Positions 1-8,122 are shown, counted from the first letter of the stretch. The stretch is DNA of 48,606 bases from RGIG5612 sp045601405 (GCA_045601405.1 JAZRZO010000012.1:1-48606); one strand, 5' to 3'. The notes: generated by a model not told the origin, from the letters alone. Translations and numbers: made by a program.

Positions 1-34
1 CATCCTGGCAAAACTGTTGTATACTATTGATCAT
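1..34 (-). CDS. Start of an unidentified gene running off the left edge
   Basis: Only the first 11 codons are visible (MINSIQQFCQD), reading leftward out of the window. The start is supported by a strong ribosome binding site, AAAGGAGG, eight bases before the ATG. Eleven residues do not identify a family. The sequence just upstream can fold over the ribosome binding site (see the leader entry). What is seen is the start and the SD; that this is a gene is an inference. Confidence 0.5.
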   Translation of the reverse strand, partial: MINSIQQFCQD

Positions 35-100
35 GAAAGCACCCTCCTTTGGATTATCGGTTTCGCAACTTAAATCCTATCACAGGATCCCGGTGCTTTC
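35..100 (-). promoter_or_regulatory. Possible structured 5' leader of the left-edge gene
   Basis: A 9-bp perfect inverted repeat, GAAAGCACC (100-92 on the minus strand) and GGTGCTTTC (43-35), brackets the ribosome binding site and ends right at the ATG. Between the arms lie a small hairpin (ATCCT-GTGAT-AGGAT), a GTT-GCGA-AAC hairpin with a GNRA-type tetraloop, and a GGATT/AATCC pairing. This could be a translational control element. I could not match it to a riboswitch class I know. Confidence 0.35.
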
Positions 101-158
101 CTTATATCTATTAAATTTTCCTACAAAAACTTTACCCTACGTACTTGACCATGTAACC

Positions 159-235
159 CCCGCCTCGCTGCATATATATCGGAATGTGGCTAACCCGGCA
201 ATCGTCACACGAAGATATATATGCAGCGAGGCAGG
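159..235. repeat. Palindromic intergenic repeat, copy 1
   Basis: A 19-bp perfect inverted repeat has arms at 162-180 and 214-232. The arms are GC-rich outside (GCCTCGCTGC) and end in ATATATATC. An outer CC/GG pair extends it past one mismatch. A 33-base centre carries an inner stem (TGTGGC with GTCACA) and the loop CTAACCCGGCAATCG. A second copy with the same architecture lies at 48363-48441. It sits between the left-edge gene and the truncated DUF4015 gene. It carries no transposase. It could be a REP/MITE-like element or a structured RNA. Confidence 0.7.
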
Positions 236-374
236 ATTGTGCGTAGGAAGGCAGATTATTTTTCTTTCATAATACAAAGACAGCGCATCACCCGATATCG
301 CAGGCTATGTAAAAAAAGGCACTGCTCTTGAAATAAAAGGCTATGACGGCCTGCGTCCGGACGGAAGCGTTGAA

Positions 375-1562
375 ATGTACAAGGTAAGCGCCGGTGAGGG
401 CGAAGGCTTTGTTTTCGGGAAATATATGGTACTTACCCCGGAAGAAGCCGACTCTGTCAATAATGAATACTATGACCTGAACAAGGATAAGATATATGAC
501 ACCGAGCTCTACTGCGGACTTCCCTCAGAGCTGGATTACTTTCCTTACGACAGATCATTTGACACAGACAAAACGATGCCGGAAACAGTGCGTGCGTTTT
601 ATCTTAACAGCTCCGCTATAGAAGGCGTAGATGCCTATATAGAGCTGGCAAAGAACTGCGGCGCTAACGCGCTTGTGGTCGATATAAAGGAAGGCGGCCT
701 GGCATATCCCGCAGAGGTCGCCGCCTCTTATTCACCATCCGCTTATGAAACAGGCTATAACACTAAAGAACAATACAGCATTGCGATACAAAAGATAAAA
801 GAAGCAGGACTGTGGACAATAGGCAGGATCGTGGTATTTAACGATCCCCAGTTTGCCGCCGACCACCCTGATGAATGTATATATAATAACGGGGTCAATC
901 AGGAATGGCCCAGTCCATACTCCAGACTTTCCTGGGAATACAATGTAAAGCTTGCCGTTTCCGCCGTGGAGGAAATGGACTTTGACGAGATACAGTTTGA
1001 TTATGTCCGCTTCCCGGAAGATACCTTCTTTATGTCCAGAGACGGAGGCGCTGACTTTAAAGATAAATATGGAGAGGAAAAATCACAGGCAATACAGAAC
1101 TTCTGTTTCTATGCCGCTGATCAGATCCACAAAGCCGGAGCGTACTTTTCCGTAGATGTATTCGGGGAATGCTCAAACGGATATGTCACCGCATACGGCC
1201 AGTACTGGCCTTCAATATCCATGATAGCAGATGCTGTAAGCTCCATGCCTTATGTTGACCACTTCGGTGAGGAGGACACTTGGTCAGACCCGTACACAAC
1301 CATATACAACTGGGCACTGAAAGCGCGTGCCGCGCAGAATATAACACCCGGACCGGCAACCGCAAGAACCTGGCTGACCTGTTATAACGTTCCTCACTGG
1401 GATCCCGTTATTAACGCAGATGCCGGTTTTCTTTCACAGCAGATAAAAGCCCTTTATGACGCCGGTGTTGGAAACGGGGGCTTTATAACATGGAATGCCG
1501 GCTCAAGCCTCGATAAATATTATGAGGTCGCACCGGCATTCAGCGGGGAGTATCTGCAATAA
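375..1562 (+). CDS. DUF4015-type putative glycoside hydrolase, 5'-truncated
   Basis: The product resembles the DUF4015 putative glycosyl hydrolase family, predicted extracellular (alpha/beta)8-barrel enzymes acting on polysaccharides. Family-like stretches are the barrel segments NALVVDIKEGG, FDEIQFDYVRFPED, YFSVDVFGE and FITWNAGSS. The first ATG is at 375, but homologous reading clearly continues upstream. Codons 273-374 encode an SH3-like piece (GYVKKGTALEIKGYDG and following), then meet a stop at 270-272. There is no start codon with a ribosome binding site in front and no signal peptide, so the secretion signal and part of the SH3 domain are missing. It ends four bases from the convergent phosphoribosyltransferase gene. 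It is probably a decayed gene or a 5' deletion product; the barrel itself looks intact. Family assignment is fairly sure, activity is not. Confidence 0.75.
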   Translation: MYKVSAGEGEGFVFGKYMVLTPEEADSVNNEYYDLNKDKIYDTELYCGLPSELDYFPYDRSFDTDKTMPETVRAFYLNSSAIEGVDAYIELAKNCGANALVVDIKEGGLAYPAEVAASYSPSAYETGYNTKEQYSIAIQKIKEAGLWTIGRIVVFNDPQFAADHPDECIYNNGVNQEWPSPYSRLSWEYNVKLAVSAVEEMDFDEIQFDYVRFPEDTFFMSRDGGADFKDKYGEEKSQAIQNFCFYAADQIHKAGAYFSVDVFGECSNGYVTAYGQYWPSISMIADAVSSMPYVDHFGEEDTWSDPYTTIYNWALKARAAQNITPGPATARTWLTCYNVPHWDPVINADAGFLSQQIKALYDAGVGNGGFITWNAGSSLDKYYEVAPAFSGEYLQ

Positions 1563-1566
1563 AACG

Positions 1567-2130
1567 CTAATTTAAAACAGGCTCTCCGTCTTTATCAAAC
1601 AGTGGTAATCTTTCAAGATAAATAATATCATCTCTTTCGGCTGAATCGCCCTCCGCAAGTATGGCCATTTTCCCGGCAACAATACCTCCGGCCTCCTCTA
1701 CCAGCTTTTCAACGGCTGCTATCGACTCACCCGTTGAGATAACGTCATCCAGGATAAGTATCCTTTTTCCTTTTATTTTTTCAGCATCCGCAATATCTAT
1801 ATAGAGACTTTGGATACCTTCGGTTGTGATAGAACTGACCTGTGTCTCAAAAACCCCACTCATGTAATATTTCGGTTTTTTTCTGGCAAGGATATAATCG
1901 TTGTGCCCGCTCTGCTTTGCCATTTCGTAAATAAGCGGGATGGCTTTTGCCTCCGGAGCCAGCAGGATATCAAATTCCGGTGCTCTCTCGAGCATGGCCT
2001 TTGCACAGGCAACAGTCAGTGAAACATCACCGAAGATAACAAATCCTGCTATCATAAGGTTGTTATTCACTCTGCAGACCGGGAGGTTTCTTTCCAGCCC
2101 TGCTATCTTCATCCTGTATGTTTTTCCCAT
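1567..2130 (-). CDS. Purine-type phosphoribosyltransferase (adenine/xanthine PRT-like)
   Basis: A type I phosphoribosyltransferase of 187 residues. The PRPP-binding motif is RILILDDVISTGES, with the acidic pair at about residues 128-129. Another family feature is LLAPEAKAIPL, comparable to the APRT/XPRT segment that contacts the substrate. These enzymes join a free base to PRPP in purine salvage in the cytoplasm. The exact base cannot be read from sequence. The reading frame is open from two upstream GTG codons (2142, 2139), but those abut GGGAG too closely, so ATG 2130 with GGGAG eleven bases ahead is preferred. It is the last gene of the leftward run from the DUF5721-like gene, 22 bases after the binding lipoprotein. 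No terminator is visible between it and the convergent gene. Confidence 0.8.
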   Translation of the reverse strand: MGKTYRMKIAGLERNLPVCRVNNNLMIAGFVIFGDVSLTVACAKAMLERAPEFDILLAPEAKAIPLIYEMAKQSGHNDYILARKKPKYYMSGVFETQVSSITTEGIQSLYIDIADAEKIKGKRILILDDVISTGESIAAVEKLVEEAGGIVAGKMAILAEGDSAERDDIIYLERLPLFDKDGEPVLN

Positions 2131-2152
2131 TAAACTCACCACTCCCTATTAT

Positions 2153-3385
2153 TTAATACTCTATTTCCAGACCACTTACTCTTGCTGCGGACACCAGCTC
2201 CTTTATCCACATGCCTTCGCCTGACGACACATCATAAGTCCATTTGAATACACTGCATGGAAGCGGACTGCCATGTTCTTCGTTAAGATCCACCTCTCCG
2301 ACCACAGTATCTGTCTTAAGGCTCAGTGCCGCGCTCACTATATGGTTCGCGTCAACAGACATCGCCAGCTTAAGAGCGTCAACCATAACTTCTACCGCCG
2401 CATGTTTAAGCCCAAGCGCCTCCGGTACAGGAGATACATACTCATCCTCCCATGCAAGCGCAAGAGCCGGCCCATCCTCTCCGGTAAGCGATGACCCGAA
2501 GGAGTATATCCTGTCCCAGCAAGCCGTTGTATATACGGTCTTAACATCTGTTCCTGCTTTTATCCTGTCAAGATCAGCGGGAAATACGCAATCATCAGCC
2601 AGGATATACATTGCCGCGGGAACACTGTTCAACCCGTTATGTTTCCACGCGCTGTTGAACATATCCCCGTCCATATAGCATATGAGAGCCTGACCATCCC
2701 GGCCGCCAAACCCTGCTATATTCCTGCTGTTCTCATTAAGATAAAACGCTCCGTTGTATCCTATCTTCGCGGCCTTGCAAAAGCGCTCCAGCTTATCAGC
2801 AAAGATATATCCGGCTCTCTCATCTTTTGCCACCAGCCCTATGGATGACGCGCCTGCCTGAAGCATGGCGTCATATATCGCCTGAAAGCGCGCGTTTAGT
2901 GTTGCGGAGACGTTAAAGCAATATTCAAACGGCCCCTCCGCATTCCATATATCCAGGTCGACTCCTGTTATAAAACATGGAAGCTTATATTCCTCGCAGA
3001 CTCCGGAAACGGGAATTGCCGTTTCTGTGCCGCCAGAGCAGATCATAACATCAATGTTATCCTCTTCAATAAGACCCCTGGCAGCCTCCCTTGCGCCTTT
3101 CTTAGTAGACTGTGAATCTCTTATCACAAAACGTATCTTAAGCTTTCTTTCTATATCATCAATGTAAAGTCCGCCGTTTTCATTTATTTCTTTAACGGCA
3201 TCCTCTTCTATTTGGAGCGACCCTTCCCCATATTTGCTAAGTTCACCGGTCAGAGGGCACACGCATCCTACTGTTATAAAATTCTTCTGTGTCGCATAGC
3301 TGCTGCCTGTTGTACATCCGGTCATTACCAATACCGCTGCCAGGGCAAGTGCAATGATGATCAGTGCGGGTCTTCTTCTTTTCAT
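2153..3385 (-). CDS. Leu/Ile/Val-type substrate-binding lipoprotein (type 1 periplasmic binding fold)
   Basis: A 410-residue protein resembling LivJ-type receptor proteins (Peripla_BP_6). The N-terminus has a charged start (MKRRR), a hydrophobic stretch and a lipobox ending MTGC near residue 24, so it should be a membrane-anchored lipoprotein. Family-like sections are ITVGCVCPLTGELSKYGEG, VMICSGGTETAIPVSG and AYVPASMA-equivalent middle regions that are less conserved. The ATG overlaps the mrp stop codon by four bases (ATGA), so the two are translationally coupled. No permease or ATPase genes of a branched-chain transporter lie nearby. It may serve a remote transporter or act as a sensor. The ligand is unknown. 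Confidence 0.8.
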   Translation of the reverse strand: MKRRRPALIIIALALAAVLVMTGCTTGSSYATQKNFITVGCVCPLTGELSKYGEGSLQIEEDAVKEINENGGLYIDDIERKLKIRFVIRDSQSTKKGAREAARGLIEEDNIDVMICSGGTETAIPVSGVCEEYKLPCFITGVDLDIWNAEGPFEYCFNVSATLNARFQAIYDAMLQAGASSIGLVAKDERAGYIFADKLERFCKAAKIGYNGAFYLNENSRNIAGFGGRDGQALICYMDGDMFNSAWKHNGLNSVPAAMYILADDCVFPADLDRIKAGTDVKTVYTTACWDRIYSFGSSLTGEDGPALALAWEDEYVSPVPEALGLKHAAVEVMVDALKLAMSVDANHIVSAALSLKTDTVVGEVDLNEEHGSPLPCSVFKWTYDVSSGEGMWIKELVSAARVSGLEIEY

Positions 3386-4239
3386 TTTTCCTCACATACA
3401 GCCTTTACTGCTTTACTGATATGGTCGTTGGCTATGAGCTCAAACCTGCCTTCGTCAGCCAGCCTCGCCATATCAGGATCCATTGGCATCTTTCCTAAAA
3501 CATCCAGAGACAGATCTTTTGCTATCTCATCGATCCGGCTCTTACCGAATATCTCTATTTCCCTTCCACAGTCGGGACAGCGCAGATAACTGTAGTTTTC
3601 AACGAGGCCAAGCACGGGTATATTCATCATTTCCGCCATGTTATATGCCTTTTTAACTATCATCGTTACCAGGCTCTGCGGGCTTGTGACTATGATCAGT
3701 CCATCTATTGGTATAGATTGGAACACGGTCAGCGGAACATCACCTGTTCCGGGCGGAAGGTCTACCAGGAGGTAGTCCAGCTCCCCCCAGACCACGTCAG
3801 TCCAGAACTGCTTAACAACCCCTGCAAGCACCGGACCGCGCCAGAGAACCGGATCTTCCGCGTTTTCCAAAAGCATATTGATGCTCATCACGCGTATTCC
3901 GTTCGCGGTTTCTTTTGGATATATTCCGTTCATGTCACCCTCTGCCTGTCCGGTTATCCCGAACATCTTCGGGATGGACGGACCTGTTATATCAGCATCA
4001 AGAATACCAACTGAATAGCCCTTTTTCGAAAGTTCAACCGCAAGAGTCCCCGTAACGAAGGATTTCCCCACGCCGCCTTTACCGCTTGCAACGCCTATGA
4101 CTTTTTTTATATCACTGTATTTATTTACTTCCTCAAGAAGGCTCTGAGGCTCTTTCTTTGACGGGCAGGACCCTGCACTTGCACATCCCGCGCACGCCTC
4201 TGGCGCACACCCTTCCTGTACATTTCTTTCTTCTTCCAT
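3382..4239 (-). CDS. mrp: Mrp/NBP35-family P-loop ATPase, iron-sulfur cluster carrier
   Basis: A 285-residue MinD-like ATPase of the Mrp/ApbC/NBP35 group, which carries 4Fe-4S clusters to apoproteins. The deviant Walker A motif GKGGVGKS is at residues 53-60. The family motif LPPGTGD and the C-terminal CxxC (RCPDCGREI), which binds the shared cluster in the dimer, are present. The N-terminus carries four cysteines (11, 16, 19, 25). The last three have the CX2CX5C spacing typical of NBP35 proteins, which bind a second cluster there; plain bacterial ApbC lacks this. It lies 3 bases after htpG and overlaps the next gene by 4 bases. Confidence 0.9.
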   Translation of the reverse strand: MEEERNVQEGCAPEACAGCASAGSCPSKKEPQSLLEEVNKYSDIKKVIGVASGKGGVGKSFVTGTLAVELSKKGYSVGILDADITGPSIPKMFGITGQAEGDMNGIYPKETANGIRVMSINMLLENAEDPVLWRGPVLAGVVKQFWTDVVWGELDYLLVDLPPGTGDVPLTVFQSIPIDGLIIVTSPQSLVTMIVKKAYNMAEMMNIPVLGLVENYSYLRCPDCGREIEIFGKSRIDEIAKDLSLDVLGKMPMDPDMARLADEGRFELIANDHISKAVKAVCEEK

Positions 4240-4242
4240 CAG

Positions 4243-6180
4243 TTACTCCTTTTCATGACAATTTTCCGATAATAATAGCATTATCTTATTACTGCGTGCA
4301 ATAAAGCCGGACATTTCCTCCTGCTTCAACGGACTGTTGGCAAGCCTGGCAAGATCATACAGCTGTTCCAGTATCATATCGGAATTATCCGGATCGGCGT
4401 CACCTGCTATATGCTCCAGCAGGTAGATGACAAGCTCATGGTCATTATTGAGCACAAGCACACCTGGGGATAATAACTGCTCAAAGCCCGGATCATCCAT
4501 CCCCATTCTCCCCATCTGCATCATCATATCCTCCATCCTCTTCTGTTCTTCGGACACGGTGATCATTGAGGAGATGTCTTTGTTCTTGAGATTCTGAAGC
4601 CTTACCTCTATTTTTTCATTTCCTGTATGCTCTCTGAGCCTTTCCTGAAGCTTTTGAGCTTTTTCGTCAAGCTCCTCCTGATCCTTCTTTGACGTTCTCT
4701 TTGTAAACGCCTTGTCCAGATCGCTGTCTATCCTTAAGAATCTAAGTCCCTCGTTCTTTGACTCCAGATATGAAATATAGGATGTATCTATAAGCTGTTC
4801 CAGATATACGGCATCCAGTTTTGCCTTTTTAAACATCTGGATATACTGTCCCTGCTGCACTCTGTCAGAAGCATAAAAAACAGTGTTCTCATGCTTTTTG
4901 CTGTTTTCCTCAAGACACTCCTTCAATGTAAGATATTTGTCATCCAGATTTTTAAAGAGGACATATTCATTCATCCTGTCAGCAAATTTCTCATCTCTCA
5001 AACATCCGTATTTTATAAAGGGATTTATGTCATCCCAGTATTTCTCGTACTCGCCTTTTTCTGTTTTGTACATTCCACTTAGCTTATCAGCTACCTTCTT
5101 TGTGATGTAATCTGATATCTTCGCGACAAAACCGTCATTTTGCAACGCGCTTCTTGAGACATTCAGCGGCAGATCGGGACAATCTATCACACCTTTAAGG
5201 AGCATCAGAAATTCCGGTATCACCTCTTTTATGTTATCCGCTATGAATACCTGTTCATTATAAAGCTTTATCACTCCCTCCAGCGTGTCATATCTGTTTG
5301 ATATCTCCGGGAAGTACAATATGCCCTTTAAATTAAAGGGATAGTCCATATTCAGATGAATCCAGAACAGTGGCTCCTTGTAGTCATTAAATACTCTTCT
5401 GTAAAAATCTACATACTCATCCTTTGTACAGTCATTAGGATGCCTGGTCCACAGAGGATGTGTGTCATTAACAGGCTTTATCTCTTCCTCTTTATCATTA
5501 TCGTCCCCGCCGGCTTCTCCTGCCTTTTCAGCCGTCTTCGCAACCGTATCAGTATTAACGAAATAGATCTCCTCCGGCATAAAACTGCAGTATTTATTCA
5601 ACACTTCCTTTACCCTGTACTCGTTGCTGTACTCATAGCAATCCCCGTTAAGATAAAGAGTGACCTCTGTGCCTACCGAGGCCTTATCGGAGCCGGACAT
5701 CTCAAATTCTGTCCCGCCGTCACATTCCCAGTGTACTGCTTCAGCGCCCTCAAGATATGAAAGTGTATCTATCGTCACCTTATCCGCAACCATAAATGCA
5801 GAATAAAAACCCAGCCCGAAATGCCCTATGATCTGGTCGTCATTTGCCTTATCCTTGTATTTCTCAAGAAAGTCCGTGGCACCGGAAAAAGCGATACGGT
5901 TGATGTATTCCTTTACCTCGTCCGACGTCATTCCTATCCCGTTGTCTATGAATGTCAATGTTTTCTTCGTGGGATTTGCTATCACCTGTATTTCAAAGTG
6001 ATTATCCTCGGGAAACTGATACTCACCCATAACCTCTAATTTTCTCAGCTTCGTAATGGCGTCACATCCATTTGATATCAATTCACGTATAAAAATATCC
6101 TGGTCGTTATACAGCCATTTTTTGATTATAGGAAAGATATTCTCACTGCTTATCGATAAACTGCCCTTTTCTTTACTCAT
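4243..6180 (-). CDS. htpG: Molecular chaperone HtpG (Hsp90)
   Basis: A 645-residue Hsp90-family chaperone, the usual length for bacterial HtpG. The N-terminal ATPase domain has ELISNGCDAITK, DNGIGM and the lid region GHFGLGFYSAFMV. The middle domain has LNVSRSALQNDG. The C-terminal dimerisation domain follows. The start was placed at ATG 6180 (MSKEKGSLSIS), with AAGGAG in front; a longer reading to 6252 would run into the upstream gene. The next gene upstream ends one base before this start, so co-transcription is likely. Its grouping with an iron-sulfur carrier ATPase and a lipoprotein is not a standard stress operon. Confidence 0.95.
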   Translation of the reverse strand: MSKEKGSLSISSENIFPIIKKWLYNDQDIFIRELISNGCDAITKLRKLEVMGEYQFPEDNHFEIQVIANPTKKTLTFIDNGIGMTSDEVKEYINRIAFSGATDFLEKYKDKANDDQIIGHFGLGFYSAFMVADKVTIDTLSYLEGAEAVHWECDGGTEFEMSGSDKASVGTEVTLYLNGDCYEYSNEYRVKEVLNKYCSFMPEEIYFVNTDTVAKTAEKAGEAGGDDNDKEEEIKPVNDTHPLWTRHPNDCTKDEYVDFYRRVFNDYKEPLFWIHLNMDYPFNLKGILYFPEISNRYDTLEGVIKLYNEQVFIADNIKEVIPEFLMLLKGVIDCPDLPLNVSRSALQNDGFVAKISDYITKKVADKLSGMYKTEKGEYEKYWDDINPFIKYGCLRDEKFADRMNEYVLFKNLDDKYLTLKECLEENSKKHENTVFYASDRVQQGQYIQMFKKAKLDAVYLEQLIDTSYISYLESKNEGLRFLRIDSDLDKAFTKRTSKKDQEELDEKAQKLQERLREHTGNEKIEVRLQNLKNKDISSMITVSEEQKRMEDMMMQMGRMGMDDPGFEQLLSPGVLVLNNDHELVIYLLEHIAGDADPDNSDMILEQLYDLARLANSPLKQEEMSGFIARSNKIMLLLSENCHEKE

Positions 6181-6181
6181 T

Positions 6182-6682
6182 TTATATTCTCCTTTTTTCT
6201 TCCTGAACTCGCATAAGAAATTTCTCCACCTGATCATCCCATGCGTGTTCAAGTGATCTGTCTAATGTAAACGCTTTCATTGATGTGCCGGTCGTACATA
6301 CCAGCCTTCCGTTCTGAAAATTTATGTTCAGAAACAGCGCGTTAACCTGAACCGGTTCAAAATCCAGCCCGGCACTGTCAAGAAACCCCAATACCATATC
6401 TGATGGCATCATCAACACCACTTTGAACCTGAGAGGTACCTTCTGCCCCTTGATTATCTCATAGCATAGAGGTCTCAGCTTTTTCCAATATACCGCCTCT
6501 TCCCTGTTTTCCGGGAGAGCCAGCTCGGCCTCACCCATGAACTCCTTATTTATGTGCCCGTCTATAATGATATTGGTGATAGTACTGAAGGCTGCCTCCG
6601 TAACGAGAAAGCCGTCAAAGGCATCTTCTGTAAAAAGAGCCTTAGTGAAATTTTTGATATTTTCTATGCGTATTGATCTCAT
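6182..6682 (-). CDS. DUF5721-like protein of unknown function
   Basis: A 166-residue soluble protein with no signal peptide or membrane segment. The opening (MRSIRIENIKNFTKALFTEDAFDGFLVTEA, read as a block at residues 1-30) and the segment around IDGHINKEF resemble the DUF5721 family found in Lachnospiraceae; this is from memory. No catalytic motif is visible. No clear ribosome binding site precedes the ATG, only A-rich sequence. It heads the run that continues into htpG, with a one-base gap. The function cannot be inferred. Confidence 0.65.
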   Translation of the reverse strand: MRSIRIENIKNFTKALFTEDAFDGFLVTEAAFSTITNIIIDGHINKEFMGEAELALPENREEAVYWKKLRPLCYEIIKGQKVPLRFKVVLMMPSDMVLGFLDSAGLDFEPVQVNALFLNINFQNGRLVCTTGTSMKAFTLDRSLEHAWDDQVEKFLMRVQEEKRRI

Positions 6683-6749
6683 ATGATGTTTTTTTCTTGA
6701 AAAAACAGACTGTTTATGATAACTTTTATAGGTACGTTTACCGTATCAA

Positions 6750-6822
6750 GCCTCAATAGCTCAGTTGGTAGAGCACTTCACTCGTAATGAAGGGGTCGCA
6801 GGTTCAAGTCCCGTTTGAGGCT
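6750..6822 (+). tRNA. tRNA-Thr (anticodon CGT)
   Basis: The cloverleaf is complete: acceptor GCCTCAA (6750-6756) pairs with TTGAGGC (6815-6821), the D arm contains AGCTCAGTTGGTAGAGC, and the anticodon stem CTTCA/TGAAG closes the loop CTCGTAA. The T arm has GGTTCAAGTCC. The anticodon CGT reads ACG (Thr). The 3' CCA is not encoded. A run of T follows at once (6824-6830) and may end transcription. It is one of the few plus-strand genes and is divergent from the DUF5721-like gene. Confidence 0.97.
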
Positions 6823-6830
6823 TGTTTTTT

Positions 6831-7019
6831 TCATTCCACTTCTTCATACTCACTCGTTTCAGGCGAAACGGGCCCCTCAAATGTTAGCATACCGTCTGAG
6901 CCGCAGTCCGGACATTTTCCGAAATCCTCTCCGAAATCCCCGATAAGATCGATCGCGTATTTATATTTCTTGCTGCATTTTCTACACGTGTAGCACATGT
7001 ACTGGGCTCCCCATGTCAT
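6831..7019 (-). CDS. Small zinc-ribbon protein
   Basis: A 62-residue protein with two cysteine knuckles, CYTCRKC near residues 9-15 and KCPDCGSDG near residues 35-43. This is the classic four-cysteine zinc ribbon of about 25-30 residues, followed by an acidic tail. AAAGGAG lies twelve bases before the ATG. The gene runs toward tRNA-Thr and ends eight bases from its T-run. Such stand-alone ribbons are common in Firmicutes and mostly uncharacterised. A role in nucleic acid or protein binding is only a guess. Confidence 0.7.
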   Translation of the reverse strand: MTWGAQYMCYTCRKCSKKYKYAIDLIGDFGEDFGKCPDCGSDGMLTFEGPVSPETSEYEEVE

Positions 7020-7210
7020 AGTCTGCCAGATCTCCTTTCAGAGTTATTTTCCTGTGTATTTTAACATAAAAATTTCATTAATACCATCAGCACCGCTTTT
7101 TTTGTCGATCGTTTTTCTATTATCATCCTCCTGTTTCGTTCATTCTATAGATCACCCTCCTTCTTTAACATCAAAAAAAGGGGTGAAATTTTTGTTGAAT
7201 AATTTACAGG
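7020..7210. other. AT-rich intergenic region with a degenerate direct repeat
   Basis: There is no gene here that I can support. Two 22-base stretches, 7181-7202 and 7209-7230, match at 18 positions; both start GGGTGAAATT and end TGAATAA, and the second runs into the first codons of the truncated dapL. This may be a scar of the deletion that removed the dapL 5' part. No remnant of the missing DapL N-terminus is readable in any frame. Confidence 0.4.
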
Positions 7211-8041
7211 GTGAAATTATCACTGAATAACTACAAGGTTGATTCAGTAAGAGTTGAAACGGGCGAAGCATCCGTTTCGGAAGATATCACGCTTCCTGTC
7301 GATCCGAAATACATTGTTCCCGGCGCACTCTCATCATCCGATGAGCTTAATGCGGATCTTATTTATATCTGTTCCCCAAACAATCCCACAGGCGCTGTAT
7401 TTACCAAAGCTCTGCTGAAAAAATGGGGCGACCATGCCAACCGTACCTGTGCTGTTATTTTATTTGATGCCGCGTATGAAGCATTTATAGAGGATCCTGC
7501 CCTTCCTCACAGCATCTTTGATATCGACGGGGCAAGAACCTGCTCCATTGAGATATGTTCACTATCCAAAACAGCAGGATTTATCGGAACAAGGCTGGGT
7601 TATACTGTGTTCCCGTCAGAGCTTGAACGCGACGGAATGAACCTTAATTCAATGTGGGTGCGCAATCGCACCACAAGAACGAACGGAATATCCTATATCC
7701 TGCAAAAGGGTGGCGCGGCAGTATTTACTGATGAAGGTCGTCGTCAGATAAACGAAAATATAGGTATATATAAAAATAATGCCAAAACACTCATGAAAAC
7801 GCTTGATAAATGCGGAATCTGGTACTGCGGAGAAAAAAACGCGCCTTACATATGGATGAGCTGTCCCGACGGCTTTTCAAGCTGGGCGTTTTTCGACCAT
7901 CTTCTGAACAAGATACAGGTGATAGGAACCCCGGGTGAAGGCTTTGGTTCATGCGGCGGAGGTTATTTCCGCTTTTCCACCTTCGGTGATCCCGAAGATA
8001 CCAGAATCGCCGCGGAGCGTCTCGAAGAGTTGCTTAAGTAA
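7211..8041 (+). pseudogene. dapL: LL-diaminopimelate aminotransferase, N-terminally truncated
   Basis: The reading frame of 276 codons (GTG start) matches the central and C-terminal part of DapL, the PLP enzyme that makes LL-diaminopimelate from tetrahydrodipicolinate in one step. Seen are SPNNPTG (residues 55-61), DAAYEAFIEDP, the PLP lysine in SLSKTAGF (Lys120), MWVRNRTT, and APYIWMSCPDG near the end. Family members are about 390-410 residues. Roughly the first 130-150 residues, including the N-terminal arm and part of the active site, are absent and replaced by an unrelated short leader. The remaining frame has no stop or frameshift, so the deletion may be recent. A hairpin terminator follows at 8090-8122. 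Activity is unlikely. Confidence 0.8.
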
Positions 8042-8089
8042 AGAATATACATCATATAAAACAAACTCATTATTTAGTTATAAAGCACA

Positions 8090-8122
8090 AAAGACCGGAC
8101 AAGTTTACACTGTCCGGTCTTT
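8090..8122. terminator. Bidirectional terminator between dapL remnant and BKACE gene
   Basis: A 12-bp perfect stem, AAAGACCGGACA with TGTCCGGTCTTT, has a 9-base loop. It has A/T ends on both sides and lies between convergent genes, so it can serve both strands. Confidence 0.9.

Noticed and set aside
27..272. 81-codon plus-strand frame across the left repeat
   Set aside because: It lacks an SD, runs straight through the palindromic element, and the opposite strand has a better gene start with AAAGGAGG.
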